DNA from: Guptibacillus hwajinpoensis
Lineage (GTDB): Bacteria; Bacillota; Bacilli; Bacillales; Guptibacillaceae
Length of the DNA stretch: 64,000 bases
Assembly: GCF_005144865.1 (NCBI RefSeq)
Contig: NZ_SWFM01000001.1
Location: forward strand, 1,054,001 to 1,118,000
Reading direction: 5' to 3'
Made by a program: the position numbers and the translations under genes. Positions 35,909 through 44,878 of this stretch are shown piece after piece; the stretch's first letter is position 1, and the number at the start of each line of letters is the position of its first letter. The notes under the pieces are model-generated. The model did no database searches. It was not told the origin of the DNA and was given only the letters and a program-made list of their open reading frames with translations.

Positions 35909-36311
35909 TATTTCACCTCAATCTTCCTTCTACTGCAATACTGCGCTAAACTTGCATAGAGCGCTTACCTATTGATTCAGCAAGTGCTACGAAAGTGTGG
36001 AAGAAAGTACAGTTCTATTATCCTATTAATCAAGTCACCTTAGAACGATAAGCTCCATCAAGGCTTACTCAAAACTTTTAGTATAACGTTATTTTAATCG
36101 TTTGTAGATTGGGAAACGAATTCTATTAAAAGCCTTTTAATCTCTCTTTGTGACGCTACATTTCCCAATATTATTATTGTAAAGATCATGTTAACATGAA
36201 ATTAATAATAGTCGAACTTTTCTGACATACATAATTGGGCCCGGGACCTAAGCAACACGAGTACACAGTTTGATTGTTATAGGATCTAAAATCATGATTG
36301 GAGGAAAAGAA
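35909..36311. other. Upstream region of the subtilisin gene with a GTTAAC-centred palindrome
   Basis: No gene. TCATGTTAACATGA at 36186-36199 is a perfect 14-bp palindrome about 115 bases before the start codon, in AT-rich flanks. It shares a GTTAAC centre with the palindrome upstream of inhA and may be a regulator site. Confidence 0.4.
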
Positions 36312-37460
36312 ATGAAAGCTACATTAAGAACATTAAGCATTGTATTTAGCATGGTTCTCGTTCTATCCTTATTGGTTGGAAATCTAAATTTCTCTACACC
36401 GTCTGCATCTGCCGCATCGGTAGACAAAGGACCGAAAGACTTCCTCGTTGGTTTTAAATCAGAAATCAAGACAGATCAAATTAACAAGATCAAGAACTTA
36501 GGTGGACAGGTTAAGCATCAGTACAAGTTTATGGATACAATGCTTGTTTCATTGCCTGACAAAGCAGCTGAAGCTCTTAAGAATAACCCTAATGTTTCGT
36601 ATGTAGAAGAAGATCAAATGGCGTATGCAAGTGCACAAACAACGCCTTGGGGTATTCCTCACATTAAAGCAGATCAAGTTCATGCGACTGGAAACACTGG
36701 CTCTGGTGTTAAAGTTGCTGTTCTAGATACAGGAATTGACGCTAGTCACGAAGATCTTAACGTGAGCGGCGGTGCAAGCTTCGTTTCTGGTGAGCCAGAT
36801 CCTTTCACAGATGGCAATAGCCACGGTACGCACGTTGCTGGTACAGTTGCTGGACTAAATAATAATGTTGGTGTCCTTGGTGTGGCGCACACTGCTAGTC
36901 TTTATGCTGTAAAAGTATTAGACAGTTCTGGTAGCGGAACTTACAGCGGTATCATTCAAGGTATTGAATGGGCTGTAGACAACAATATGGATGTAATCAA
37001 CATGAGTCTAGGTGGCAGCTCTGGTTCAACTGCACTTAAAGATGCGAATGACAACGCTTATAACGCTGGTGTGCTAGTTGTTGCAGCAGCTGGTAATGAA
37101 GGAACAAGAGGGAAACAGAACACAATTGGCTATCCGGCAAAATATGCTTCTGTAATGGCAGTTGGTGCAGTCGATTCTAGTAACAACCGTGCATCATTCT
37201 CAAGCGTAGGATCTGAGCTAGAAGTTATGGCTCCAGGTGTTAGCATTTTAAGTTCTGTTCCTGGTAATAGCTACTCTAGCTACAATGGAACATCTATGGC
37301 TTCTCCTCACGTAGCTGGAGCAGCTGCACTTATCATTGCTGGCAACTCTGGCTTATCAAACGCAGATGTTCGTCAAAAGCTTAATGATACAGCCATTCCG
37401 CTTGGAGATTCTTTCTATTATGGTAACGGCGTAATTGATGTGTACGAAGCGACAAGATAA
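36312..37460 (+). CDS. Secreted subtilisin-family serine protease
   Basis: 382-aa alkaline protease precursor (S8). The signal peptide runs [20 protein letters not shown] to about ASA-A at 34-35; an inhibitor I9 propeptide ([20 protein letters not shown]) follows to about residue 108; the mature enzyme starts near [17 protein letters not shown]. Catalytic residues are Asp139 (VLDTGID), His171 (NSHGTHVAG) and Ser328 ([11 protein letters not shown]), with Asn262 (AAGNEG) in the oxyanion hole. Start ATG 36312, six bases after GGAGG. It is a complete, typical enzyme for extracellular protein use, like inhA in this window. A strong terminator follows. Confidence 0.95.
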   Translation: MKATLRTLSIVFSMVLVLSLLVGNLNFSTPSASAASVDKGPKDFLVGFKSEIKTDQINKIKNLGGQVKHQYKFMDTMLVSLPDKAAEALKNNPNVSYVEEDQMAYASAQTTPWGIPHIKADQVHATGNTGSGVKVAVLDTGIDASHEDLNVSGGASFVSGEPDPFTDGNSHGTHVAGTVAGLNNNVGVLGVAHTASLYAVKVLDSSGSGTYSGIIQGIEWAVDNNMDVINMSLGGSSGSTALKDANDNAYNAGVLVVAAAGNEGTRGKQNTIGYPAKYASVMAVGAVDSSNNRASFSSVGSELEVMAPGVSILSSVPGNSYSSYNGTSMASPHVAGAAALIIAGNSGLSNADVRQKLNDTAIPLGDSFYYGNGVIDVYEATR

Positions 37461-37468
37461 TAATAAAG

Positions 37469-37508
37469 AAGCATGAATCGTTATCTCATACGATTCATGC
37501 TTTTTTTT
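37469..37508 (+). terminator. Terminator of the subtilisin gene
   Basis: AAGCATGAATCG pairs with CGATTCATGCTT around a 10-base loop and runs into TTTTTTTT. Confidence 0.9.
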
Positions 37509-37520
37509 GATTACTCTTTT

Positions 37521-38624
37521 TCATGAGTTACTTAAACCATTCATTAAATACTTGCCGTATTCGATCGGTGTACGAAAGACAGCTTCCCACGGTTGGTGAA
37601 TTAATTGTCCATCTATAAATAAGCCGCTCACATAGTCCGAAATAAAATTACACTCAATAAAGTAGGGCTTTCCCTGTTTGGTTAGGCCAATATCGAATCC
37701 TAGATCAGCAAGAAGAGGAAAGTGGTAATCAAGGGCTTTCGCTGTTTGGATGGAAAACTGAGAGATATTATTTACAAGGGTTTGGTATGCAATCGTAGGA
37801 TGTGAAAGTCTTGCCACTTCTTCAAACGTATACGTTGTGCCACCCTGTGCCCCATTCGTAAGAAAATCTTTTCCTTGAGCGACTTTACACATGATGCCAG
37901 ATACCTGGAATTCCCCTCTTCCATTCTTTTGTACAGCCACCCTCATATCAAACGGATTGCCTTTGTAGTCTGCAAGTGGAATCATCTCTTGAATCATATA
38001 CGTATTTGAACGAAGCCGGTTAATTAGTAGAGAAGGTATCACTTGTTTGAAAACCACTTGTTTCACTTCTTTATCGCCATCTGTTTTATAAGAAAGACAC
38101 CATCCACTTTTCACACGCTCTAGCTTCATCGCCCCCATGCCAAATTCTCCGTAGCTTTTCTTCAGTATAAGCTCTTTATGAGTAGAAGCCATCTTATTTA
38201 AGTTCTCGACGGTAAACAGCTCAGTTTGAGGCAAATGATTTTTAATAACGGGATGCCTAAGAAGGATCTGGTGGACTTTGTATTTCTCCACATCGTAGTT
38301 CGGCACATTATAAACGATGTGTCCCTTGCTCATTAGTGATTTAATATGGGAACTATAAACAGGCAGAACATCGAGAACCCTTGTATAAATCACTTTTGGC
38401 GCAGGAACTTCTTTTAGAACAAACGCCTGATGTTCAAACACGTATGCTTTTAAGGTAGACACTCCCGGTTGAACATCAAAGAAACGGAAGTAACACGGAA
38501 TGAGACCAACTTCTCTCGCTGCACTTTCCCAAATCATAAACATCCCTAACGTCCCACCCTGTAATCGAGGCATTGCTTCATAAGTCGTTTTGGGAAGGAT
38601 AATACCTAGATAGTGATCGCTCAC
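37521..38624 (-). CDS. YheC/YheD-family ATP-grasp protein (second copy)
   Basis: 367 aa, shorter than the protein at 25129-26466. Recognisable ATP-grasp parts are ELILKKSYGEFGMGAMKLER (ATP-binding Lys), YMIQEMIPLADYKGNPFDMR, and near the end LADLGFDIGLTKQGKPYFIE with CNF, the metal-ligand segment. Family proteins are spore coat-associated in B. subtilis. Start GTG 38624 (SDHYLGIILPKTTYEAMPRL). It is monocistronic and convergent with the subtilisin gene. The substrate is unknown. Confidence 0.85.
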   Translation of the reverse strand: MSDHYLGIILPKTTYEAMPRLQGGTLGMFMIWESAAREVGLIPCYFRFFDVQPGVSTLKAYVFEHQAFVLKEVPAPKVIYTRVLDVLPVYSSHIKSLMSKGHIVYNVPNYDVEKYKVHQILLRHPVIKNHLPQTELFTVENLNKMASTHKELILKKSYGEFGMGAMKLERVKSGWCLSYKTDGDKEVKQVVFKQVIPSLLINRLRSNTYMIQEMIPLADYKGNPFDMRVAVQKNGRGEFQVSGIMCKVAQGKDFLTNGAQGGTTYTFEEVARLSHPTIAYQTLVNNISQFSIQTAKALDYHFPLLADLGFDIGLTKQGKPYFIECNFISDYVSGLFIDGQLIHQPWEAVFRTPIEYGKYLMNGLSNS

Positions 38625-38762
38625 AAGTATCTGCCCCTTTCCCTTTACTCTATTACGGAGAGGGGCAGAGGTGTGCCTGGTCTATGAGTCATGACTTGTC
38701 ATTCTACCTTATTTTTTCTAAAATCATGCTCCTATGCGATTGATGTAGGCCACCAACCCAAA

Positions 38763-39944
38763 CTACTCGTCAAAATGAATCTCCAAAACCTCTCTCGCCT
38801 TACCATCTAACGTAAATCTCATTACGTGTGGAGCATCGCCATATGGATTCTCAACAGTCACTTTCCACATAACACCATCCTGCTGGTAGTCGATAATAGG
38901 CGTTTCCTTCAAAGCTCGATCGAATTCTTCATCTGTTACCTTTTCCTTCTCGCCATCCTTGATTAGGACGTATCCTCCATCTTCTTCATAACCGATCTTG
39001 TCTCCTGTATGGTTCTTAAACCACTGTTCAACTTCGGGAGAATCCTTACGCGCAATATCCAGAAAGGTTGATTCGGTTACCTCGTCTTCCCTGTTGATGA
39101 TATCGAATAGGAAATGCTCGTATACGCTACACTTAGGGCTACAAACATCAACAACAATCGCTTCTACTGGAAGTTCGCTTTTCTCAAGCGTGTGTTTCCC
39201 TGCGGTATCAATCCGATAGTTCACCCCATCCGTGATACCAAATCCTGATCGTTGGCCATCTGAACGTAAGGTATAAGAATCGACGCCTTGATGATCAAGC
39301 ATTGATTTCTTAATGAGATCAATCTGGGCAAGAAAGAAACCTGCTTCCGTGTAAGGTGGTTCAACGTATGGATCGCGCACTCTTTCTACCTTACGTCTTT
39401 TCACGATAAGCTTTTCATCATCTTCTGAAAGCCTGATACGGTAATGAATCTCCTCGGAGAACGCATTCTCCTTCATATCCATTTGTAAATCTGTCATCTT
39501 CCCTTTCTCATTCATCATCATTTTAAAGTGTGTGATCCTCACACCTTGTTCAAAGTCGCTCAACTCGTTATGTACGTTCTCCCATTCTTCGACCAAACTC
39601 CCGCTGTAGAAATTCGTATTCTGTAGCTCGATTTCCCGTGGCCATTCAAAAATGGTTGTTTGAATAAAAGGAATTATAAGGGATAAAAGATAAATAACAA
39701 GTCCGAGGTACGCCGCTCGTTTCTTCACCTTCGCATTGATCTTGATGTTTCTGAAAAACAATAAGAAAACCAAGAACCCAAGCGGTAGCTTCCAATCACC
39801 TAGATCAAAGGTGAATCCACCTAGAATAGCGTAGCCGATAAGTTTCAATAGTAAGTATGGTTCTGATTCCTCTGACTTACGGTATAGCGTGATAATCGTA
39901 ACTGTTATTAAAGTATAAAAGCCTAGTCCTATAAAATTGTTCAT
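38763..39944 (-). CDS. Hypothetical membrane-anchored protein
   Basis: Not recognised. 393 aa. Four hydrophobic segments occupy the first 105 residues (FIGLGFYTLITVTIITLY, LLKLIGYAILGGFTF, PLGFLVFLLFF, AAYLGLVIYLLSLIIPFIQ). The remaining 290 residues are soluble and probably outside the cell, rich in charged residues, with CSPKCSVYEHFLF near residue 270 suggesting a disulfide. The C-terminal region DGVMWKVTVENPYGDAPHVM resembles PepSY-like sensory folds only loosely. Start ATG 39944 behind AAGGAGG. It is separated by a terminator from the toxin genes upstream. Confidence 0.65.
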   Translation of the reverse strand: MNNFIGLGFYTLITVTIITLYRKSEESEPYLLLKLIGYAILGGFTFDLGDWKLPLGFLVFLLFFRNIKINAKVKKRAAYLGLVIYLLSLIIPFIQTTIFEWPREIELQNTNFYSGSLVEEWENVHNELSDFEQGVRITHFKMMMNEKGKMTDLQMDMKENAFSEEIHYRIRLSEDDEKLIVKRRKVERVRDPYVEPPYTEAGFFLAQIDLIKKSMLDHQGVDSYTLRSDGQRSGFGITDGVNYRIDTAGKHTLEKSELPVEAIVVDVCSPKCSVYEHFLFDIINREDEVTESTFLDIARKDSPEVEQWFKNHTGDKIGYEEDGGYVLIKDGEKEKVTDEEFDRALKETPIIDYQQDGVMWKVTVENPYGDAPHVMRFTLDGKAREVLEIHFDE

Positions 39945-40002
39945 GTTGCCTCCTTGCTAATTGAATTTTTTCATGAATACTCTTTACCGTTTCATTAAAA
40001 TA

Positions 40003-40035
40003 GAAAAAAGAACTTTCGTTGGAGAAAGTTCTTTT
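40003..40035. terminator. Terminator of the lipase-toxin operon
   Basis: AAAAAGAACTTTC pairs with GAAAGTTCTTTTT around a short loop; A and T runs on both sides. It lies about 70 bases beyond the last gene of the minus-strand lipase operon. Confidence 0.8.
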
Positions 40036-40105
40036 TAAAACTGTTCGTGTACGCTTTACGGCAAAATAAAAAGGATGTCCCCCTGAAACGAGACTCTCCT
40101 ACTCA

Positions 40106-40408
40106 TTATCGAACCTTAATGCTATCATGAAGCATTTCATACATCATTTTCATCTTCAGCAACTTCATTTGATTTTCCTCAAACCGCTGCACTAGCGCCT
40201 TATTCGCCTGACCATCAAAGTTATGCTCAATCTGATTAACGATTGCTTTGTGTCGCTCACTAAGAGAGCCTACTGCATAGCAATGTTCAAGATGAGAGGT
40301 TAAGAGATTAGCCTCAGATTCTAAGTCATTCTTGATCTGAGATCTCAGATCATCCTTTTGGCGCTGTCTTTCCCAGTAATCGTTCCACCAGTCAAAGTCA
40401 AAATCCAT
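40106..40408 (-). CDS. Small helical protein, probable T7SS partner of the lipase
   Basis: 100 aa, predicted to be helical throughout: it opens MDFDFDWWNDYWERQRQKDD and continues LRSQIKNDLESEANLLTSHL and NKALVQRFEENQMKLLKMKM. It follows the lipase gene after an 18-base gap and is the last gene of the operon. In Staphylococcus aureus the reverse-domain lipase TslA is targeted by two small helical proteins, TlaA and TlaB; this gene is placed to play that part, but only one such gene is seen here. No WxG motif of the classical kind is present. Identification is from context. Confidence 0.55.
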   Translation of the reverse strand: MDFDFDWWNDYWERQRQKDDLRSQIKNDLESEANLLTSHLEHCYAVGSLSERHKAIVNQIEHNFDGQANKALVQRFEENQMKLLKMKMMYEMLHDSIKVR

Positions 40409-40426
40409 TTCTTCACCTGCTTTATC

Positions 40427-41833
40427 TTATGATTCATACCGTAGCCACTGCGCGAGTAATTGATCAGCACGCATCAAGTCATCGCTCATTCGTTCCATAT
40501 TGTAAGCAATATCCGCTGTATCCTGATGCGTATCACCAAGAGATGCCATTAAGCTGTCGAACATTCCAATATCAAATAACATCGGAACACCATCTACCGG
40601 AGATTTGGTGAACTCATGAAAATACCCTTCCACATCGGCTGTATTTAATTTATCAAACCGACCGCTGCCGACCGCATTGACGTATTTGCTTTTGATATCA
40701 CGCATTGAGTTCATGTACACATCAAGGAAGTCTAGCAACGCTTGCTTCGTTGCTTCAATTTGCTCCTCGCTTTGCTTCATTTCTTGCACATACATTTCCA
40801 TTAAGCTTTCTTGAATTTGGATGTGGAAGTCAGAGACACCGCTGTTTTTAAGAGCGAGTGGAGATAGGGTGAGCTTTCCTTGAATGTTTTCGTCGAAGAG
40901 AGATTGTGGTAGGAAATATCCTTCCTCGTCATACATACTACCAGAACGATAGTTTTTAATACCGTGAGTTTCAAGCCAAGGCATACTACTCTCAGCAGGA
41001 TCACCCATATAATAAACCGATCCCACAGACTTATCGTAAAATGTTCCAACCGCGTCATCAGGGTACGTATAGCTGATCACATTATCTTTGAATTCACCAT
41101 TAATGGCTCTTTGCTGTTGTTCAGGTGTTAATAGCGAATAGATGTCTGCCGCTGCAAAAGTAACCGCATTTGAATCATTCGTTACTGCAAAATATTGTGC
41201 TAACCCACCACCAAGAGAATGACCAACAAAAGTAATGTTTTTCGCTCCGAACTTTTTTACATAGTGAGCGACTTTCTCTTTCGCTTCGGTGAACTGATTC
41301 TTGTGTGTATATGTAATGGTGCCAGCTTTTGTATCCAATTGAGCTTTACCACTTGTTAGTCTTGCATCCTGGGAAGGGGTTCCTAAATAGGCTGTTGTCC
41401 CATACCTGTTTTTGGTATAATTAGAATCGCCAAGGACGATTCCTTCTAGGTCTTCGGTGACATCTTTATCCGATTCAACTATGTCAGTATTATTCACTGT
41501 ATTTTTCTCATATACGAGATTTCCATTTTTGATGCTCGCAGTTCCTGAAGCTAACATTGCGTCTTGAGAAGGTGAGCCGACGTATTTGGTCTTAACTTCG
41601 GTTGTTACTGGAGTTGGCATTTCTGTGCCGCGAAAGCTGATGACGAGTTCGTCGGAAATAGGGTTTTGTAGTACATAGCCAAAGAGACCAGTTTCTTCGT
41701 TTTGAATTTTATCTATGACATGCCATGATTCTATTCGATTTGCATTGATGTTAACTTCTACTACTTCTAAATCATTTGAATATGTATCTTCAGAAATACG
41801 CATAGCCGCTTTATCAATTATAGTAGTACCCAT
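40427..41833 (-). CDS. Lipase-domain protein with C-terminal helical domain, TslA-like T7SS toxin candidate
   Basis: 468 aa. The N-terminal two thirds are a class-3 lipase: LVISFRGTEMPTPV (oxyanion region) near residue 63 and the nucleophile elbow VGHSLGGG with Ser206; Asp and His of the triad should follow. Two similar 30-residue segments (YVGSPSQDAMLASGTASI at 84 and YLGTPSQDARLTSGKAQL at 149) are inserted before the elbow. From about residue 325 the protein is helical (FHIQIQESLMEMYVQEMKQS, ALLDFLDVYMNSMRDIKSKY), like a reversed LXG domain. This is the plan of TslA, a type VII-secreted phospholipase neutralised by a DUF1433 lipoprotein, and DUF1433-like genes lie divergently 39 bp away. 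Confidence 0.75.
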   Translation of the reverse strand: MGTTIIDKAAMRISEDTYSNDLEVVEVNINANRIESWHVIDKIQNEETGLFGYVLQNPISDELVISFRGTEMPTPVTTEVKTKYVGSPSQDAMLASGTASIKNGNLVYEKNTVNNTDIVESDKDVTEDLEGIVLGDSNYTKNRYGTTAYLGTPSQDARLTSGKAQLDTKAGTITYTHKNQFTEAKEKVAHYVKKFGAKNITFVGHSLGGGLAQYFAVTNDSNAVTFAAADIYSLLTPEQQQRAINGEFKDNVISYTYPDDAVGTFYDKSVGSVYYMGDPAESSMPWLETHGIKNYRSGSMYDEEGYFLPQSLFDENIQGKLTLSPLALKNSGVSDFHIQIQESLMEMYVQEMKQSEEQIEATKQALLDFLDVYMNSMRDIKSKYVNAVGSGRFDKLNTADVEGYFHEFTKSPVDGVPMLFDIGMFDSLMASLGDTHQDTADIAYNMERMSDDLMRADQLLAQWLRYES

Positions 41834-41872
41834 AACTAACCCCCTTAAATTCCTAGACTGAGGTGAATTTCA

Positions 41873-42211
41873 TTGAGAATACTCGTAATAATATCCATCG
41901 GAATTATTATACTATTAGGAGGATGTAATGTGAACGGTAATAATGACACCACTTACGATAAAGCTACCACAGAAGAAGCTATTACAACTGCTAAAAGTTA
42001 CATGATAAACAACTTCTCAGTTGAAAATGTTGCCCTAGGAGAACCATACCAAACAGAAATGGGCGGAATGGCAATTGATGGTACCGTTAATAATGATGAG
42101 AAGTTTACGATTAATATCAATGAAGATTTTACAGTTGATGGGTTAGCAATAAGAAGCAAAAACTTTCCCCCTAGAAAAAAAGGCTGTGAAGAAAAAGTTT
42201 GTGAGTATTAA
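41873..42211 (+). CDS. DUF1433-type lipoprotein, array copy 1 (probable immunity protein)
   Basis: 112-aa lipoprotein. The signal ends in lipobox IILLGGC; the mature part has the array hallmarks YQTEMGGMAIDGTVN, DFTVDGLAIRSKNFPPRK and the C-terminal pair of cysteines (GCEEKVCEY). Start TTG 41873 with GAGGTGA seven bases upstream. It starts 39 bases from the lipase gene on the opposite strand, so the toxin and immunity functions share a control region. In S. aureus the DUF1433 lipoprotein TilA blocks TslA at the cell surface; the same role is inferred. Confidence 0.75.
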   Translation: MRILVIISIGIIILLGGCNVNGNNDTTYDKATTEEAITTAKSYMINNFSVENVALGEPYQTEMGGMAIDGTVNNDEKFTININEDFTVDGLAIRSKNFPPRKKGCEEKVCEY

Positions 42212-42283
42212 TGTGAAAACCCATCGGAATTTACAATGTTCATAACATACTAAAGGTCATGCATTCTGATAGTTAGTGTTCAC

Positions 42284-42424
42284 AATCATGGGGGACGGTT
42301 CTGCTGATTCATCTTCTATTTAATAAAAGACCAGGCGAGCTAAATACTGATGTATATAGCCGACTGGTCTTTCTTATGCTCATAATGGTGGATTGAAAGA
42401 ATCATGAGAACCGTCCCTATGATT
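42284..42424. mobile_element. MITE-like element, family A copy 1
   Basis: 141 bp with near-perfect terminal inverted repeats: left AATCATGGGGGACGGTTCT, right AGAACCGTCCCTATGATT. Inside is a hairpin, AAAGACCAG against CTGGTCTTT. It carries no ORF and separates lipoprotein copies 1 and 2. Confidence 0.7.
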
Positions 42425-42474
42425 CTCATAATAATTCTCTCCCTTTTTAAAATCGAAAGTAAGGAGGTAATACT

Positions 42475-42813
42475 ATCTACAAATTCCTATTTTTACCCAT
42501 AATATTGATTATACTATTAGGAGGATGCAGTGTGAACTCACAAAGTGAAAACTTTGATGATGAAAAAAAGGAAAAAGCTAAAGAAGCAGTTAAGAGTTTC
42601 GTAGTTAGCAATTATAAGGATATTGACACTGTTGAAATAACCAAACTTCACCAAAGTGAAATGGGCGGACTAAATATTGAGGGTACTGTTAATCACGGGA
42701 GAGCTCAATTTAAAGCTGGAGTTAGAAATGATTTTTCTATCGGTAATTTAAGTGTAGGAGATGAATTTCCTGATATAAAAGAAGAGTGTAAAGAACGATT
42801 ATGTGCATATTAA
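42475..42813 (+). CDS. DUF1433-type lipoprotein, array copy 2, start codon degenerate
   Basis: Encodes lipobox IILLGGC and a mature part with HQSEMGGLNIEGTVNHGRAQ and the terminal CKERLCAY. The frame is complete, but where the other copies have TTG after the ribosome site AAGGAGG, this one has ATC at 42475 (IYKFLFLPIILIILLGGC). A TTG at 42505 would give a signal of only a few residues. So translation is probably poor, through ATC, or lost. It ends six bases before the frame that leads to copy 3, from which it is separated by about 70 bases. Confidence 0.6.
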   Translation: MYKFLFLPIILIILLGGCSVNSQSENFDDEKKEKAKEAVKSFVVSNYKDIDTVEITKLHQSEMGGLNIEGTVNHGRAQFKAGVRNDFSIGNLSVGDEFPDIKEECKERLCAY

Positions 42814-42885
42814 TATGTATTGATCAAAAAAATGAGTGTCAAAAGAAAGTTTGCTAGAAACGTGTTGAGAAAGGAAAGAATTCTA

Positions 42886-43230
42886 TTGAGAAGATGGTTA
42901 ATCTCTTTGGCTTTATTACTTATCCTACTTGTTGGGTGTGGCGTAAACTCACCAGGTGAGAACGATGATGAAACGATCTCGAAAGCAAAAGATACGGCTG
43001 AAAGCTACCTGATTCATAATTACTCTGATATTCATCAGGTCGAGTTTGATGAAGACTCAAGCAACCCCATGGGTGGTGTGATGGTTTCTGGGATCGTAAA
43101 CGGAAATGAGAAGGCAAACTTTTCGATTGACATAGAAGTGGAAAACAATTTCTATGTAGGAAGCATTGGAAAAGGCGAAGAATTTCCTGAACGAAAAAAA
43201 GAGTGCATTGAACAAACATGTGACTATTAA
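42886..43230 (+). CDS. DUF1433-type lipoprotein, array copy 3
   Basis: 114 aa from TTG 42886 (RRWLISLALLLILLVGC), behind GAAAGGAAAG; a longer frame to 42820 exists but reads as leader. The mature domain has NPMGGVMVSGIVNGNEKANF and ends KKECIEQTCDY. Of the array this and copy 6 share the D-P/N-PMGG variant, while copies 1, 2, 4 and 8 carry EMG, so at least two subfamilies are present. Probable immunity lipoprotein facing the outside of the membrane. Confidence 0.75.
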   Translation: MRRWLISLALLLILLVGCGVNSPGENDDETISKAKDTAESYLIHNYSDIHQVEFDEDSSNPMGGVMVSGIVNGNEKANFSIDIEVENNFYVGSIGKGEEFPERKKECIEQTCDY

Positions 43231-43245
43231 ATTACGAATCATCGG

Positions 43246-43427
43246 AATCATCGGGGACGGTTCGAGACCAGTGAAAGAGTAGTCACTTTCTTAAAATGAG
43301 CTTTTTAAGGGGTACTAAAATGCCTCGCCGTATATTAAACGAGCCTTAGAAGCTATTCTAGGGGCTCGTTCTTTCTCATGCTCATTTGGATGGATTGAAA
43401 GAGATCATGAGAACCGTCCCCACGATT
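43246..43427. mobile_element. MITE-like element, family A copy 2
   Basis: 182 bp. Ends AATCATCGGGGACGGTTC and GAACCGTCCCCACGATT are inverted repeats as in copy 1, but the interior differs: it has its own hairpin (ACGAGCC near 43340 against GGCTCGT near 43365). Lies between lipoprotein copies 3 and 4. Confidence 0.65.
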
Positions 43428-43496
43428 CAATGCAGCTCTGTCTATTATTGATTTACTCACAAGCTTCCCCCTATTTCTTTAGAATGAGGTGTTTTT

Positions 43497-43832
43497 TTGA
43501 GAATAATTGGAATGATTACTATCGCAACAATTTTATTATTAGGAGGTTGCAATGTGAACTCTAATAAAGAAAATTATGATGAGGAAACAGTAAAAAAAGC
43601 AAAAATAAATGTTACCAGTTATATAAAGAACAATTACGCTGACATCGAGAACCTTACAGTAAACGACCCCTATGAAGCTGAGATGGGAATTATGACGATT
43701 GCAGGCAAAGCAAATGGAGAGGATTTTTCTGTAAGCTTAGACACTGAACTTAAGATTGCTGGTGTAGCAATCTTAAGTGAAAACTTTCCAAAAAAGAAAG
43801 AAGAATGTCTAGAAAAAATTTGTGATTATTAA
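43497..43832 (+). CDS. DUF1433-type lipoprotein, array copy 4
   Basis: 111 aa from TTG 43497, preceded by GAGGTG. Lipobox ILLLGGC; mature part has YEAEMGIMTIAGKANGEDFS and ends KEECLEKICDY. The usual MGG is MGI here. Otherwise intact. It lies between two MITE-like elements, with its own ribosome site and a gap to both neighbours, so each array gene looks like a separate unit. Confidence 0.75.
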   Translation: MRIIGMITIATILLLGGCNVNSNKENYDEETVKKAKINVTSYIKNNYADIENLTVNDPYEAEMGIMTIAGKANGEDFSVSLDTELKIAGVAILSENFPKKKEECLEKICDY

Positions 43833-43861
43833 TTTTTTAGTAATAACCTGTATCTGTTAGG

Positions 43862-43982
43862 AATCATCAGGGACGGTTCTGGTGATTCATCTTCTATTTA
43901 AATACTGATGTATATAGCTGCCTGATCTTTCTTATGGTCATAGGGTTAGATTGATAGAATCATGAGAACCGTCCCCATGATT
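43862..43982. mobile_element. MITE-like element, family A copy 3
   Basis: 121 bp, ends AATCATCAGGGACGGTTCT and AGAACCGTCCCCATGATT. The left arm of the inner hairpin is deleted relative to copy 1, leaving TCTATTTAAATACTGATG. Its right end abuts decayed lipoprotein copy 5. Confidence 0.7.
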
Positions 43983-43988
43983 CTAGAT

Positions 43989-44154
43989 ATAATTAGAACT
44001 GCCATTGGTGAGAGATCTGCAGAAGGAACAATGAAACAAGCGAAAGAAAAAGCAGAAAGCAATTTTCGGAATAATTTTCAAAATGTGAATAAAGCAATCT
44101 TTGTTGACATCCAAATAATCCAATGGGCGCAGAGAAATAACGTGTGACTATTAA
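43989..44154 (+). pseudogene. DUF1433-type lipoprotein remnant, array copy 5
   Basis: The signal and lipobox are missing; the MITE-like element ends where they should be. What remains reads MKQAKEKAESNFRNNFQNVN, then a scrambled segment ending QWAQRNN and, in another frame, the family ending CDY followed by TAA at 44152-44154. Confidence 0.6.
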
Positions 44155-44256
44155 CATGTATTTGGATAGCCCACTCACCTTCATAATCAACCTTTCTTCT
44201 ACCTAATACTTTACTGAAGTATACCTTTACTTATAGGAATCCAATGAGGTGGTTTT

Positions 44257-44586
44257 TTGAGACAAAATGCAATCATCTGCCTTCTAGCATTCTTGATAGG
44301 ATGCAATGTGAATTCATCAACTGAAGTGTATGATGATCAAACGATTGAAAAAGCAAGAGAACGTGTAGAGAGCTATTTTCGCCATAATTATGAGGACGTG
44401 GGAAAGGTCTCTTTCATCGAAGATACGAGTGATCCTATGGGCGGTTTAATGATAAACGGGACGGTTAATGGAGCGGAATTTTCAGCAAGCGTTGAGCCGA
44501 ATCAGTTTATTGTAAACAGTGTAGGTGAAACGGAAGGCTTTCCAAATGTAAAAGAAGAATGCCGGGAAAAGGTTTGTGATTACTAA
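44257..44586 (+). CDS. DUF1433-type lipoprotein, array copy 6
   Basis: 109 aa from TTG 44257, preceded by GAGGTGG. Lipobox ICLLAFLIGC; the mature domain has DTSDPMGGLMINGTVNGAEF and SASVEPNQFIVNSVGETEGF, the closest in the array to staphylococcal DUF1433 proteins, and ends KEECREKVCDY. Intact; probable immunity lipoprotein. Confidence 0.78.
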   Translation: MRQNAIICLLAFLIGCNVNSSTEVYDDQTIEKARERVESYFRHNYEDVGKVSFIEDTSDPMGGLMINGTVNGAEFSASVEPNQFIVNSVGETEGFPNVKEECREKVCDY

Positions 44587-44631
44587 CAAGAGGTTCGTAT
44601 CTCCTTTGACTTATCGAGTTCGCTCTTCTTC

Positions 44632-44787
44632 CATGGGTAGGCTCGTTCTTGAAGAAACGGTCAATAATGGAGCGACTTTTAACATTGGTGTGAATGATGA
44701 TTTAACCGTTGGAGCATTGGAAAAGATGCGGGGTTTAGAGATCGTAAGGAATCCTGTATGGAATATACTTGTGACTATGAGTATTGA
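44632..44787 (+). pseudogene. DUF1433-type lipoprotein remnant, array copy 7
   Basis: Only the C-terminal half remains, 45 bases after copy 6. It reads MGRLVLEETVNNGATFNIGV and VNDDLTVGALEK, then shifts frame to DRKESCMEYTCDYEY and TGA at 44785-44787. The signal, lipobox and N-terminal helix are absent. Confidence 0.6.
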
Positions 44788-44878
44788 TAGCATGAAGAAT
44801 TCACGGTTAAGGTGGTTAGAGTCGTTAAACCGCACTTTTATTTTTGAACTGAGGTGATTTTATTTGCGGACGGTCTGA

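Noticed and set aside
35697..35975. Plus-strand frame of 92 aa
   Set aside because: No ribosome site, AT-driven composition and low-complexity residues; a short minus-strand frame with a good ribosome site lies opposite.
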